DNA of 64,000 bases from Triticum aestivum (GCF_018294505.1 NC_057801.1:846828361-846892360); one strand, 5' to 3'; counted from the stretch's first letter, positions 1 to 10,864 are shown. A program made the numbers and translations. Notes: a model not told the origin generated them from the sequence alone.

Positions 1-70
1 GGGATCCGTTCTTGCTCAGAACTTTGTCGACAAGCGCCACACCCTGCGAGAAGGCCAAGACCACGATGTC

Positions 71-625
71 TTGAGTGGTTCCGTACCATCAGGTCCCGAG
101 TGCTTTAGTCGCTACATTCGGGCGGCGGAAATTCCCCACAACTTCAGGTTGGCCACAAGAATAATTAAGTTAACTGGCGAGTCGAAGCCAGAAATTTGGT
201 TAGAGGACTACCCGGTGGCAGTCCAGATCGGCGGTGGCAATGATAATGTGGCCATGAAGCACCTACTCCTGGTGCTGGAGGGTTACACCCGGGCCTGCTG
301 GACTCAGCTCACGCCAGGCAGTATTTTCTTCTGGGACGACTTGGCGAGGGTATTCGTCAGGAACTTTGAGGGCACTTGCAAGAGGCCGGGTGGACTGGCC
401 GAGTTGCAGAATTGTGTCAAAGAGAAGAACGAAACTCTCCGAGAGTACATTCGGTGGTGGACCACCTTGAAAAACACGGTGGAGAACATCACTGAACACC
501 AGGAAATCTACGCCTTCAAGGCCGGAGTTCGTTACCGAGAGCTGAACATGAAGTTCAGACGAACTGAGACTCTGGTTCTCAGTCGAGCTATGGAAATAGC
601 CAGTCGGTATGCCAATGTTGAGTAG
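71..625 (+). pseudogene. Gypsy gag, capsid-like domain (retrotrans_gag)
   Basis: This is an open stretch of 184 codons. It carries the gag signature of Triticeae Gypsy elements: a 'FTGES/LTGESKPEIWLEDY' type start, then 'QIGGGND', 'GTCKRPGGLAELQ' and 'ETLREYIRWWTTL', ending near 'RYANVE'. Gag forms the virus-like particle that packages element RNA. A TAG stop ends the frame where intact relatives continue into a basic tail, and the downstream gag/protease segment lies in another frame, so at least one indel separates them. The ATG at 71 is not necessarily the true start, because open sequence extends to the left edge. Confidence 0.85.
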
Positions 626-662
626 GAGGACCAGCTGAGGAGCGGCAAATCTCGAGCTAGAG

Positions 663-1838
663 ATGCCCACCAGTCGGATCACAAAGGCAAGAAGAATAAG
701 TGAAAGGCTGACGCTGGAGGGGGTGTCGAGGCCGCAACTCTGGCCGGCCAAGTCAAGAACAAGGACCCCCAAAAGCAGAAGAAGGAATGCAGAGGAAAGA
801 AGCAGGTCACAAAGAAGAATGATATTCTTGACCAGCCCTGCCAAATACACACCAACAAGGGATGAGGAGGCCAACCTGATTTTTTCCAAACACACCACTC
901 GGGAGTGTCGGTTCCTGAAGCACGAGATGCGGCAAAGTCCCCCTGGGGACAAAGATGAGGACGATGACGATGAGGGCATAAGTGCCTCCGGGTATGCGAA
1001 TGTCGAGAACGTCTTGATGATCTTTGTCGACATAGAGAGCAGGATTCACCTAAAGGCCATCAACCGAGAGGTGAACATGGTAGTTCCAATTGTCACCAAT
1101 TATCTTGATTGGACCAAGACGCATGTCACCTTAGACCAATCGGATCACCCGACCCATATACCTACCCCTGGGTGGTAGGCTCTGGTGGTTGACCCGGTTG
1201 TTGGTGGTACCCAACTGCGCAAGGTTTTGATGGACGGCGGCAGCAGGCTCAACCCCATCTATGTAGACACGTTGGAAGCAATGGGCATTCAGATGTCCCA
1301 TCTCAGCAAGAGCAGCATGTAGTTCCACAGTGTAATAACAGGGAATAAGGCCAAATCACTCGGGCAGATCGCCCTAGATGTGACATTCGACGAAAAGACA
1401 AACTTTCAGAAGGAGCGGCTGACTTTCGAGGTGGTGGACTTCCAGGGTGCTTATCATGCCATCCTGGATAGGCCCGCCTACGCTCATTTCATGGCCCGGC
1501 CATGTTACATTTATCTTAAACTTAAGATGCCAGGGTCGAATGTTGTGATCACCATCACCGAAAATCGGAAGTTAGCCAAAGAGTGCCTTCAGAAGGGCTC
1601 TCAAATTGACGACGAGCAAATGGCGATGGCCGAGTTAGACGAATACAAGAAGGCGGTGGACCCAAGCGAGCTGATGATGACCAAGAAGTCGATTGTGGAA
1701 TCCGCTTTCCAGTCAGCCGGAGAAACAAAGCTAGCTCACATCCACCCGAAGGACCCGAATGTACCCCGACCAACATCTCAACGACGTTGGACAGCAAATA
1801 GAAGCCGAGCTCGTCTAGTTCCTTCATGGGAACTGTGA
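663..1838 (+). pseudogene. Gypsy gag C-terminus and aspartic protease region, with stops
   Basis: One frame runs from 663 to 1838 but is broken by in-frame TAG codons at 1176-1178 and near 1319. The first half is a basic/acidic linker with a knuckle-like 'HTTRECRFLKH'. Around 1225-1290 lies the protease-like motif 'LMDGGSRLNPIYVDTLEAMG', matching the LMDGGSxLN form typical of this plant Gypsy lineage. The 1380-1838 part includes 'FEVVDFQGAYHAILDRPAYA' and 'YIYLKLKMPG', which precede reverse transcriptase in relatives. The protein would cleave the polyprotein in the particle, but stops make the locus non-functional. Confidence 0.8.
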
Positions 1839-1863
1839 TATCTTTGCATGGAAACCTTCCGAC

Positions 1864-2710
1864 ATGTCGGGTGTTCCCAGGGGACTGGTCGAGCACAGAG
1901 TACGCGTCGACTTGAAGGTGAAGCCTGTCAAGGAGCATCTTGGACGGTCTTCTACCGAGAAGCGCAAGGCAATCGTCGAGCGGATCGCGCGACTCTTAGC
2001 CGCCGAGTTCATCCGAGAGGTGTACCACTCCGAGTGGCTCGCCAACGCCGTCATGGTGCCAAAGAAAGACAAGTCTAATCGCACGTGCGTAGATTTTAGA
2101 CATCTCACCGGGCCTGCCTGAAAGATCAATTTCCTCTCCCCAGCATAGATCAGATAGTTGATTCTACTCCCGCATGCGAGAGGTTATCATTTCAGGATGC
2201 ATACTCCGGGTACCTTCAGATCCGACAGTATGGCCTCGATGCCATTCGGTCTGAAAAATGTCGGAGCCACATGCATGCGCATGATCCATAAGTGTCTATG
2301 ACAGGAGATTAGTTGGAATATATAAGCCTATATGGATCACATCGTGGTGCAAGTCGAGGAAAGGTTCAGACCTCCTGACTGGCCTCGCTGAGACATTCAC
2401 AAATCTACGTGAGTACGACATTAAACTCAATCCAGCCAAATGTACATTTGGCATCCCAGCGGGCAAGCTACTCGGATTCCTCATATCCGAACGTGGTACC
2501 GAGGCCAACCCCAAAAAGATCAGGATGATCATCCGAATGAAGCAACCGGAGCGTGTCTCCATGACGACGTGTAGCTCCTCACAGGCTGCCTGGTAGCCCT
2601 GAGTAGATTCATCTCTCAACTCGGTGAAAAGGCGCTGCCTCTTTACCGACTGATGAGAAAGTCTGATCGGTTCGAATGGACTCCCGAAGCGCATGCCATG
2701 TTCGAGGACC
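1864..2710 (+). pseudogene. Gypsy reverse transcriptase, decayed
   Basis: The N-terminal part (1864-2121) is open and ends with 'NAVMVPKKDKSNRTCVDFR', the conserved fingers segment that binds template. After a stop at 2119-2121 the remainder is spread over several frames. The catalytic YxDD box appears at 2329-2340 as tyrosine-methionine-aspartate-histidine, so the second catalytic aspartate is lost. Further on, recognisable pieces such as the 'YDIKLNPAKCTFGIPAGKLLGF' region (about 2411-2482, stated in parts) confirm the identity. With the altered active site and the frame breaks it cannot make cDNA itself. Confidence 0.8.
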
Positions 2711-3594
2711 TCGAAGCTCTGCTCTCCACCCAGCCAATGTAGCTGCTCCGTGCAACAAGGAGCCCTTGCTCTTGTACATCACGGTCACATGTCAAGTTGT
2801 CAGCATGGTCCTAGTGGGGGAGCGGGAAGAAGAGGGCAAGGACTTCAAGCTCCAACATCCTATGTACTACATCTCTGAGGTCCCGACGCCTTCTAAGCGG
2901 AGGTATCCACACTATCAGAAGTTAATATACGGAATTTATTTGACTGCGAAGAAGGTGGCACACTACTTTCAAGAGCACTCGGTCACGGTGGTTAGTGACG
3001 CCCCTGGCCGAGATCATGCACAATAGAGATGCCATAGGCCGAGTGGCTAAATGGGCCATTCAACTCCTTCCACTATACATTAAGTATGAAGCCAAGAAGG
3101 CCATCAAATCTCAGGCTTTGGTTGATTTTCATGCCGAGTGGATTGAGCAGGAGCGGCCCGTCCCGAGTGTTCCCAAACACTGGATGATGTTCTTCGATGG
3201 TTCCAAGATTCTAAATGGCCATGGAGCCGGAGTGGTCTTAGTGTCCCCCAAAGGCGATCGACTCAGCTATGTTATTCAGATTCACTTTGATTCCTCCAAG
3301 AACGAAGCTGAATACGAAGCCCTACTGTACGGGCTCCAAATGGCAATCATCCTGGGGATTCGCTGACTGATGATGTATGGCGACTCGGATCTGGTGGTAA
3401 ATCAGGTCGTGAAAGAATGGGACGTCTGCAGCCCGGCGATGATGGGCTACTGCAATGCCGTCAGGAAGTTGGAAAAGAAATTCAAGGCTCTGGAGCTCCA
3501 TCATGTGCCTCGACTCAAGAATCAAGCATCAGATGACTTGGCCAACATGGGCTCCACTTGGAAGCCCGTGCCCAAGAACGTAACGTGTTCCTAG
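2676..3594 (+). pseudogene. Gypsy RT connection and RNase H domains
   Basis: Three consecutive open pieces (2676-3026, 2995-3366, 3370-3594) cover the RT-to-RNase H tether and RNase H. The second carries 'WMMFFDGSKILNGHGAG', with the first catalytic aspartate, and 'NEAEYEALLYGL', with the catalytic glutamate. A TGA at 3364-3366 then replaces what is normally an arginine codon, and the next piece carries 'YGDSDLVVNQV', with the third acidic residue. RNase H removes the RNA template during reverse transcription. The domain is complete in content but interrupted by one stop and a frame change. Confidence 0.8.
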
Positions 3595-3778
3595 AGCACC
3601 TATAATCGCCCACAATCAAGGAAGATCCTTTTGTGGAAGAGCCCCCGCAACCAGTCGGTCCTTCCAATCCGACTGAGGTTGATATCCCCGCAGTAATTGA
3701 CTTGGTCCAAGAGGTCCTTGTCATCATTCCTGAGTGGCCCATACGTAGCCTACTTGCTTTGGCAGAAAGTCCTAGAAG

Positions 3779-4866
3779 ATGAAATTGAAGCGCGATAGAT
3801 CGTCCGTCGATCCAAAACCTTCACTATCATGGGGGAAGAGTTGTACAAGAAAACTGCAACTTGAGACACTCAATGGTGCATCTCGCTGGAAGAAGGACAC
3901 CATATCTTATAGGAAATTCACTCAGGATCCTACGGACATTACGCGTCCTCTCGGACCTTAGTCGCCAAGGCATTTAGGGCTGGGTTCTATTGGCACCGAG
4001 CCAATCAGGCCGCTCAAGACATAGTGGACCAGTGCGTCGGGTGCCAGTTTTACAAGAATCAATCGCACAAACTGACGTCTGCTCTCAAGACTATTCCACT
4101 CACTTGGTCGTTCGCAGTCTGGGTCTCGACATGATCGGCACCCTCCGAACTAGAGCGAGTGGTTTCACTCATCTGCTGGTGGCAGTGGACAAGTTCACCA
4201 AGTGGATTGAGGCCAAACTCAAAAAAAAGTTGGACTCAGCCACTGTCATTCAGTTTATTCAGGAAATAATCTTTAGATTTGGAGTCCCACATAGTATCAT
4301 CAGCGACAATGGGGTCCACATTCGAATCGGACGAATTTCGTGAATTCCGCCACACCCAAGGCACTCGGGTCGACTACGCCTCTGTGGCGCACCAGCAGTC
4401 GAATGGCCAAGCCGAGAGAGCTAACAGACTCGTACTTCAAGGATTAAAACCTCATCGCATGCGCGACTTGACTCACGCCACAAGAGCATGGGTGACTGAG
4501 TTGCCTTCAGTCCTTTGGGGATTGCGGACGACTCCGAATCGATCCACCAACCGCACCCCATTTTTCAGGGTATACGGGTCAGAAGCAGTCTTGCCGAGTG
4601 ATTTGCTCCACAATTTTCCCCGAGTGGATCGTTACTCGGAGGCTGAAGCTAAGGAAGCTAGGCAAGACGGCTTAGACCTTCTGGAGGAAGAATGTGAGCT
4701 GGCGCTCATAAGGTCAACACTTTATCAACAAGACTTGCGCCACTACCACGACAGACACGTCGGAGGGCATGCTTTCCTGGCTCCCCCCTGGGAGGGGGCA
4801 TTCGCCAGAGGAGTAGAAGAGCCCATAACTTGGAACGCAGATCTGCTCCGCAAGCTTCATACTTAG
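3779..4866 (+). pseudogene. Gypsy integrase
   Basis: The stretch before 4060 holds a zinc-binding-like region with 'CVGCQFYKNQ'. The catalytic core follows: 'LGLDMIGTLRTRASGFTHL', 'AVDKFTKWIEAKLKKK' and 'RFGVPHSIISDNG' give the first two acidic residues, and 'ASVAHQQSNGQAERANRL' gives the glutamate. The frame changes near 4300, just after SDNG. The C-terminal part (4400-4866) keeps 'LPSVLWGLRTTPNRSTNRTP' and ends near 'WNADLLRKLHT', close to the usual polyprotein end. The gene would insert cDNA into the genome and is broken here by indels. Confidence 0.85.
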
Positions 4867-5014
4867 AATAAAATTTTCTCCTTTGTAATAGTTAGTTTGA
4901 ATGAACCTAGATAAATAATTAAAAGAATCACTTCTTCCCATACTTTGCCTAGTTCGGCCCATGGTCGCATTCACTCAGGTGACGAATTGCATTTGGAAGC
5001 TAACACACCTCCAG

Positions 5015-5700
5015 TGGGTGAAGAGAGGAGAGAAAAACTTAGCCGCGAACCAGCTTTCACCTAAGTTAAAAATAACTCGAGTGAGGATCTGATCTACACT
5101 CGGAGGCTTAAGTGCAAAACCAGTTTTTCCTTGAGTCAGAAACCAACCCGAGTGAGGATTTGCTCCACACTCATGGTCTTAGCCACGAACCAGCTTTCGC
5201 CTAAGTTAAAAATAATCCGAGTGAGGATTGTTCCACACTCGGGGGCTTAGTCGCGAACCAGCTATCGCCTAAGTTAAAAATAATCTGAGTGAGGATATAC
5301 TCCATACTCGGGGGCTTAAACGGGAACCAGCTTTTGCCTAAGTTAAAATAATCCGGGTGAGGATCTGCTCCACACTCGGGGGGCTTAGACGCGAACCATC
5401 TTTCGCCTAAGTGAAAAATAATCCTAGTGAGGATCTGCTCCACACTCGGGGGGCTTAGCCGTGAACCAGCTTTCTCCTAAGTTAAAAATAATCCGTGTGA
5501 GGATTTGCTCCACACTCGGGGGCTTAGCCACGGACCAGCCTTCGCCTAAATTGAAAACAATCCGAGTGAGGATCTTCTCCACACTCGGAGGCTTAGCTGC
5601 AAAACCAGTTTTTGCTTAAGTGAAAACCCACCCCGAGTGAGGATTTTCTCCACTCTCGGGGACTTAGCTGAGAATCAGCTTTCGCCTAAGTCAAACAAGA
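5015..5700 (+). repeat. ~70-bp tandem repeat array, about nine copies
   Basis: The landmark 'gtgagga' recurs at 5081, 5152, 5221, 5289, 5357, 5427, 5497, 5566 and 5637, so the unit is 68-71 bp. Each unit has the order gtgaggatctgctcc, cacactcggggg, cttagccgcgaaccagc, tttcgcctaagttaaaa. Copies have diverged and vary in length, so the antisense open frame across 5201-5443 is a by-product, not a gene. The array lies just after the integrase, where plant Gypsy elements keep untranslated spacer. Confidence 0.9.
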
Positions 5701-6278
5701 ACTCAGAAAGAAAATAAATTCTCAAAGGGTTGGGCAACAGCGTAGGTGTCGGCATGGGCGTAGGCGCGGCCGTCAACGGCATCTGGTTCAAGATAAGGCC
5801 ACGCTCCGCCATGTACCATGCCTTGACATGCTCTTCCATTGAGAATGCTAGGTCGGTATTCCTCATCTTCGCGGCGACGTTTGTCCGGAGTAGGTCGAGA
5901 TTAACGATGCTGGTCTTCATCAACGCCAATGATGTCATCGTCTTGCTCATGGAAGCCGGGGTAGGAGGCGGTTGCGAACGAGCGGCTCGTGATGATCTCT
6001 TCCATGTCGGCTTTCATCGGGTCGGGGTTGCCGAAATGCGACGAGGCTTGCGAGAAGGGTAGGGCGCCATGCCATAGAGGCGGCGGCGGTGAGGCAGCGT
6101 AAGCCGCGGCAAGTAGGTGCACGGGGGGTACTGGATGCGGGAGAACACGGGCGAGGGTGTGCGCTGATCGGGGTTCATCACACCGGCGGGAGGTGATCGT
6201 TGGCCATGTGGAAACGTGATGTTGGGGTTGAATCTGCCATGGACGTCGCCATCAGAATAGCCAAGCGAGGGGGCACAA
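5701..6278 (-). other. Unassigned GC-rich segment with antisense open pieces
   Basis: No gene is recognised with confidence. Two antisense open pieces overlap here (6122-5901 and 5950-5675). They contain the acidic 'EQDDDIIGVDED' and 'KMRNTDLAFSMEEHVKAWY'. The frames differ, so an indel separates them. The style resembles plant transposon-associated or captured gene ORFs, but no catalytic motif is visible. The segment ends exactly where the CACTA terminus begins at 6279. Confidence 0.35.
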
Positions 6279-7109
6279 CACTAGTAGAAAAAGGGTCAAA
6301 TGTGAGACACATTAGTCCCGGTTTGTAACAGAACCGGCACTAATGTGTCCATTAGTGCCGGTTCCAACGGCTAGGCGGGAGGAGCTCTTTAGTACCGGTT
6401 CGTGGCGAACCTTTAGCACCGGTTCGTTCCACGAACCGGTATTAAAGGGGTGGTGGCAGGCTGGCGTCAGGCCGGGGCCCCACGAGCCCCTTTAGTCCCG
6501 GTTTGTGGCACAAACCGGTACTAAAGGGCCATCCTTTAGTACCGGTTCGTGCCACGAACCGGCACTAAAGGGGTCTAACCTATAGTCCCGGTTGGAGACA
6601 CAAGCCGGGACTATATGGCAATTTTCAAACTTGGAAAAATCATAACTAAATCATCCTAATTCAGAAAAATACATATAATATATCAAAATTTGCAGAACAG
6701 AAAGATCGATCCGCTGAAACAACAAGTTTTCCGTTTCGACAATTTTTTAAAATCTCAAAATTCCAAAGGGAAAATAGAGTTTTTGGACGTTTTTTTGACG
6801 TTTTGTGCCTTTAGTGCTAGGGTTTAGATTTTAGAGTTTAGGGTTAGGTTTTATGGTTTAAGCCCTTAGTTTTTACTGTTTAGCATAGAGTTTCCAACGT
6901 TTTAAGTCCCGGGATTAGGGTTTAGGACAATTTTTGAAATGACAAAATTGTAAAAGGAAAAAAAGATATGCTCTAATTTATGTTTTTTTAATTTTGGTTA
7001 AATCTGGTCAAACTATGGTCAAACTACTTATTCAAGAAATATTAATGTTGCTACATAATTATTAAAGAATATTAGTGTTACTAAATAATTATTTCAATTT
7101 TTTGAATTT

Positions 7110-7204
7110 TGGTCAAAACTGGTCAAACTGTGGTCAAACTATGGTCAAACTATGGTCAAACTGTGGTCAAACTATGGTCAAACTATGGTCAAACTGTGGT
7201 CAAA
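7110..7204 (+). repeat. 11-bp tandem repeat 'ggtcaaactat/gt'
   Basis: About eight to nine consecutive copies of an 11-bp unit, ggtcaaact followed by at or gt. A shorter cluster of the same unit lies at about 6995-7030. Both lie in the inner part of the CACTA arm. Confidence 0.9.
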
Positions 7205-7375
7205 GTTATTCAAGAAATATTAGTGTTACTAAATGTTTTTTAGAATAATAGTTCCAAACACAAACAGTGAAACGTGTGACCTAATGCTCAAGCTAAACTG
7301 CTGAGGGTTAATAGGATTGACAGCTTACATTTGTCAGGAAAACAACAAGTGCAGACTTGGAAACGAAGGAGAATA

Positions 7376-7440
7376 GAACTCGAAAGTTAAGCGTGCTCAG
7401 GCTAGAGTAGTGAGTGGATGGGTGACCGTCCGGGAAGTTA
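7376..7440 (+). pseudogene. 5S rRNA-like relic (3' half) inside CACTA arm
   Basis: The stretch from 'gaactcgaaagttaagcg' through 'agagtagtgagtggatgggt' to 'gaccgtccgggaagt' lines up with the second half of plant 5S rRNA in the same order and spacing. It includes the region that forms the internal polymerase III promoter (A box at the left, C box around 'ggatgggtgacc'). The 5' third of a 5S gene is not present and several bases differ, so this is a relic or a captured fragment, not a functional rRNA gene. Alignment is from memory of the 5S consensus. Confidence 0.7.
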
Positions 7441-7530
7441 GATGATTTGGAATGATAAGGGGTGATTAGAGATTAGATATTAAATTGAGTAGTGGTGAGG
7501 GGTGATTAGAGATTAGAGGTTAAAATAATT

Positions 7531-7956
7531 CAAAAAATGTTTCTTGCGTTTCCATGAAGGAAACCATGGTTAATATGACAACCCAAAGAAAGGAACCCAT
7601 GAAGGAACTATTTTCTTCGGAAGATGTTTCTTGCGTTAAAAAGTAATATAACATAACTCTCCGCACACGTTTTGTCTGTTCGTACCAAATGGACGGATTG
7701 GTTGGTTGCCCGATGTGATTTCCTGTTACCACATGTCACATAGTACGGAACACTCTCCAGCCATTGGCGGTAGTTGCAGAAGCCGATGGCCGGTTAAGAC
7801 AACAGTTACATTGCGGATGGATAACGTTTGATGTAAAGTAGATTGATACATAGAATCAAACACTTTATTCTTTGTCCAGACTGTCTATTATATACTATCT
7901 AGGGCACAGTCTTCCTGAGAGTATCGCACAACCGGCATCACATTATCAAATACCAA
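7531..7956. other. No gene seen
   Basis: AT-balanced sequence without a recognisable coding frame or repeat terminus. It lies between the CACTA arm and the C-terminal part of the antisense ORF, and may be the 3' flank of that ORF. Confidence 0.4.
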
Positions 7957-9175
7957 TTAAAGAGGTATTTCTTGCCCATCCGGCCCTGCCGGTCCGACAC
8001 GCGCCATGTGTTCTGGCTCGAGTTTGGTAAAATAGGTCTTCACCATGGCCCTTGCCTCATGTGCTCCCTCTCGGCAAGGTGATATCTTCCATAACTCCAA
8101 GAGACGCCGAGCTCCTTTAAACCGATTGACAAGTTCAGCCATCCCTTCTGGAGACGTCTCGGTCAGCCATAACGCCTTTACCAGACTGTTCATAGCCTTT
8201 CGAGCTCGCTTGTGCACAATGGATAGTTCCTTCAATAGGTTCCCTCCAAAAGAGTTCATCTCTACTTCTGGGTGCCCGGTGGGGAGACCTATAAAGAGAC
8301 ACGGCATAGCTTTTTACACGTCCAGAATACACACGTTCGTCACGTGATCATAAGCAGAAAATCACTCACCGAACATGGTGCCTTTCAATCTTTGGTTCTC
8401 CTCAAGAGCTTTCACAACGGAGTCTTCAACCTCTCAATCTCTTCATCCTGCTGCTGCTTTTCCACCTTGAGTTTATTCTTTTTCTCATGGCTTCGGGTTA
8501 TTACCCGGCGGCCGGCTGCCTCTTGCGCTTTGGCGTACCTTTGGGACTCTTTCGCCGCGTCCAGATCCCTTTGCAGCTGACCTATGGACTCAGTTGCTAC
8601 AAAGGACACCTAGCTCAAACAGTGCAACCTGGAAATTCTGGCGTATTGAACTTCCTTATTCACCATGCGCTTCCCTGGTGAACTTCTTGACGTCCTCCAG
8701 CTCAGCCTTTGCAGCAGCCAATTGTGTTCGGTGTAATTCCAGGTCCACAGACAACTTTTTATTTTGTTCTTTCAAGACCTGCACAATACCGCACATATAT
8801 ACGCTATCCATCCTTAACTCGGCCGTCCCGCCCAAGTTAAGGCTTGATGGTTACAGGGTTAGGATTTGTGTTTGGATTTCAAACTGAACCCGTACCTGCA
8901 TATTGGCCGACAGCAGATTGGCAGCTCCCTCAAGGCCAGTTCGGCAGCTCTGAGGTATGCGTCTACCGAACTCAAATCATTGAATTCTAGATGGGAAAAC
9001 GCAGCATGACGCAGGGATTCTTTCCGCCGCCGGTGATTCATTACGCTTTCATCTTCGGAGTTGGTAAGCGAAACATCCCTAGAATCCGCTGGGGCCTGGT
9101 CTACGGTGGTTTCCGCATTGACCCCATCCGAACAGCAGGCCTCTGTTCAGTATTATTCCCGCGCATCTCCTTGAG
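7957..9175 (-). pseudogene. Antisense ORF of Gypsy element, C-terminal half (coiled coil and PF04195-family tail)
   Basis: On the - strand the region encodes a glutamine/lysine/glutamate-rich coiled coil (for example 'LQRDLDAAKESQRYAKAQE' near 8560) and then a C-terminal segment with 'MAELVNRFKGARRLLELWK', 'GAHEARAMVKTYFTKLEPEH' and 'GPAGPDGQEIPL'. This arrangement is typical of the protein that plant Gypsy elements carry in reverse, annotated as 'putative gypsy type transposon'. Its role is not established. Open pieces lie at 9041-8859, 8609-8412 and 8307-7957 and are probably separated by introns and indels. The Copia element inserted at 9181 divides it from its N-terminal half at 13957-15480. 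Confidence 0.7.
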
Positions 9176-9180
9176 GTCTC
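9176..9180. repeat. Target-site duplication GTCTC, left
   Basis: GTCTC immediately left of the Copia LTR at 9181 is repeated immediately right of the other LTR at 13952-13956. This is the 5-bp duplication expected of integrase-mediated insertion. Confidence 0.95.
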
Positions 9181-9612
9181 TTTTAGAGCTAAACACGCCG
9201 TGTGTGCTGGTGTCCGAGTAGTACTCGTATGCTGGTCCGATTAGTGCTCCAACATGAAACTGACTAGGTTTAGCTATAGGGTAGCTAGCTTAGTATATAT
9301 ACGTGGGTACCTCCTTGTAGTCTTACAACGAAAAAGAAAAGATCAAAGCAATACAAAGTATTCAACAGGCTCGACACGAGCCTGTGGCCATCACAACGAT
9401 TCAGTGCCTTCACGTTCGTTCGTTCTTGTCGAGAGGTTCCGTCGAGAGAGTTGAGTTGATTCGATCCATCGCGGCAAGCGAGCTTCAACAGGTCGCCTAC
9501 GTACGTGCACTGTTGCATGCAAGATCCATCAAGCTGCTAGCTAGCTTGCTTGCTATCTTTGCACTACGTGTGTGAGATCCTGGGTGATTTGATCTAGGGA
9601 TCAAAACCAACA
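9181..9612 (+). repeat. Copia 5' LTR
   Basis: It starts 'ttttagagctaaac' (the usual TG is changed to TT) and ends 'aaaaccaaca'. A TATA-like 'agtatatatacg' lies near 9292. The first ~165 bp are nearly identical to the 3' LTR, but the rest is strongly diverged, which is unusual for two LTRs of one insertion. Confidence 0.9.
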
Positions 9613-9613
9613 A

Positions 9614-9627
9614 TTGGTATCTAGAGC
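9614..9627 (+). promoter_or_regulatory. Primer-binding site, initiator tRNA-Met type
   Basis: 'ttggtatctagagc' directly follows the 5' LTR. It matches the common plant primer-binding sequence TGGTATCAGAGC except for small changes. The site primes minus-strand cDNA synthesis. Confidence 0.85.
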
Positions 9628-9641
9628 CTCGACGATCTACG

Positions 9642-10841
9642 ATGACGGACAGCGACGCTGAGTCGGTCAATTCCGGCAACGGCGGTTCCAAGGTGAACAA
9701 GAAAGGCGACAATGTGAAGAAGGGCGGCAAGTCAGCAACAAGTGGTGGCGGAACGGGCGGCGCCAACGTACAGGCGCATCGCAACATCCCCATCCAGTAC
9801 CCGATGCTCACCGACGCCAACTACGGCGTGTGGGCGGTGAAGATGAAGATCATTCTCCGAACCCTTCGAGTGTGGGAGGCCATCACGGACGACGACGTCG
9901 ACAAGGAGTGCGACGAAGGTGCCATGGCCGCCATAGCCCAGTCTGTGCCGGATTCCGTGCTGATGACATTGGCGGAGTTCGAGACAGCAAGAGAGGCGTG
10001 GAACGCACTCAAAGAGATGAGGATCGGAGAAGATCGCGTCACCAAGGCTCGGGCACAAGTGATGAAGCACCAAATTCACAAGTTGCAGATGGAAGAAACT
10101 GAATCAGTGAACGACTATGCCATGCGTCTGACTATATTGGTGGGAGAGATCCGCGCGCTTGGTGCAAAGCTCGAGGAGACCGAGATTGTGGAGAAGTTTT
10201 TCAGTTCGGTGACTGATAAATTCACGTACATCATCGGCACGCTCGAGCAGCTTTACGACATCGACGACATGACCATAACGGAGGCGATCGGACGCTTGCA
10301 GACATGGGAAGAGAATGCTCGTGGTTGTCGGAAAGGCAAAGGAGGAGGTGATGACCAACTCATGTACTCACGCGCAGATTGGGAGTCCTCGAGTAGCAAA
10401 GGAAGGCGCAACGTTGGCGAAGGCTCAAGCGACGCGAAGCGCGGCGGACAAACTGAAGAAGGCAAAGGAAAAGGCAAGCCACAAGGTCGTGGTAAAGCGG
10501 ACCGATCTAGAGAGCGGTAGCCACGGAACTTGGATATGTCCGAGTTCAAGTGCTATAACTGCAACGAGATGGGTCACTTTGCGAAGGATTGTCCGGAGCC
10601 TAACAAGAGGGAGATCATGGCAAATTTGGCGAAGCAGGAAGACGACCGTCCAGGTCTTCTGATGGCCGAAGTATGTGATCTCATGGAGCCTAACAAGAGG
10701 GAGATCAAGGCAAATTTGGCGAAGCAGGAAGACGAACGTCCAGGTCTTCTGATGGCCGAAGTTTGTGATCTCGTGGAGCCTAACAAGCGGGAGATCAAGG
10801 CAAATTTGGCGAAGCAGGAAGACGAAGTCCAGGTCTTCTGA
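9642..10841 (+). pseudogene. Copia gag with CCHC zinc knuckle
   Basis: The start ATG at 9642 lies 30 bases after the LTR. Residues 1-55 are low-complexity and basic. A UBN2/gag-type segment follows, with 'YPMLTDANYGVWAVKMK', 'VWEAITDDDVDKECDEGAM' and 'ESVNDYAMRLTILVGEIR'. A TAG at 10518-10520 stops the frame, but the same frame continues with the zinc knuckle CX2CX4HX4C 'CYNCNEMGHFAKDC' at 10551-10592. Directly after the knuckle come three copies of a 90-bp in-frame repeat. A single base missing in the third copy shifts the frame before the protease. Confidence 0.9.
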
Positions 10842-10864
10842 TGGCCGAAGTTTGTGATCTCGTC
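10596..10864 (+). repeat. 90-bp in-frame tandem repeat, three copies
   Basis: Units start at 10596, 10686 and 10776 with 'gagcctaacaag'. Each encodes 30 residues of the form EPNKREI-ANLAKQEDERP-GLLMAEVCDL. The third unit is 89 bp because one base is missing in 'gacgaagtcc' compared with 'gacgaacgtcc', which causes the frameshift. Confidence 0.95.

Larger units (their letters stand above)
6279..7530 (+). mobile_element. CACTA transposon left arm, truncated
   Basis: The terminus 'cactagtagaaaaagggtc' starts at 6279. It is followed by dense subterminal inverted motifs of the 'tagtcccggtttgt / accggcactaa' kind up to about 6610, the hallmark of Triticeae CACTA ends. Further in are an AT-rich spacer, an 11-bp tandem repeat (7110-7204) and a 5S-like relic (7376-7440). 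No inverted partner terminus ('tttttctactagtg') is found before 8000, so the right end is deleted or outside reach. No transposase is present. The right boundary is an estimate. Confidence 0.8.

Noticed and set aside
263..1049. Long - strand open frames opposite gag
   Set aside because: They are the complement of the gag/protease coding region and carry no domain of their own.
5201..5443. - strand repeat protein of 80 codons
   Set aside because: It is produced by the ~70-bp tandem array; the unit length varies and is not a multiple of three.
6800..6930. Telomere-like 'tttagggtt' strings
   Set aside because: Few, irregular and mixed with other AT-rich words; no tandem run that would mark an interstitial telomere.
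7376..7440. Functional 5S rRNA gene
   Set aside because: The 5' part is missing and changes occur within the conserved part; kept as a relic only.
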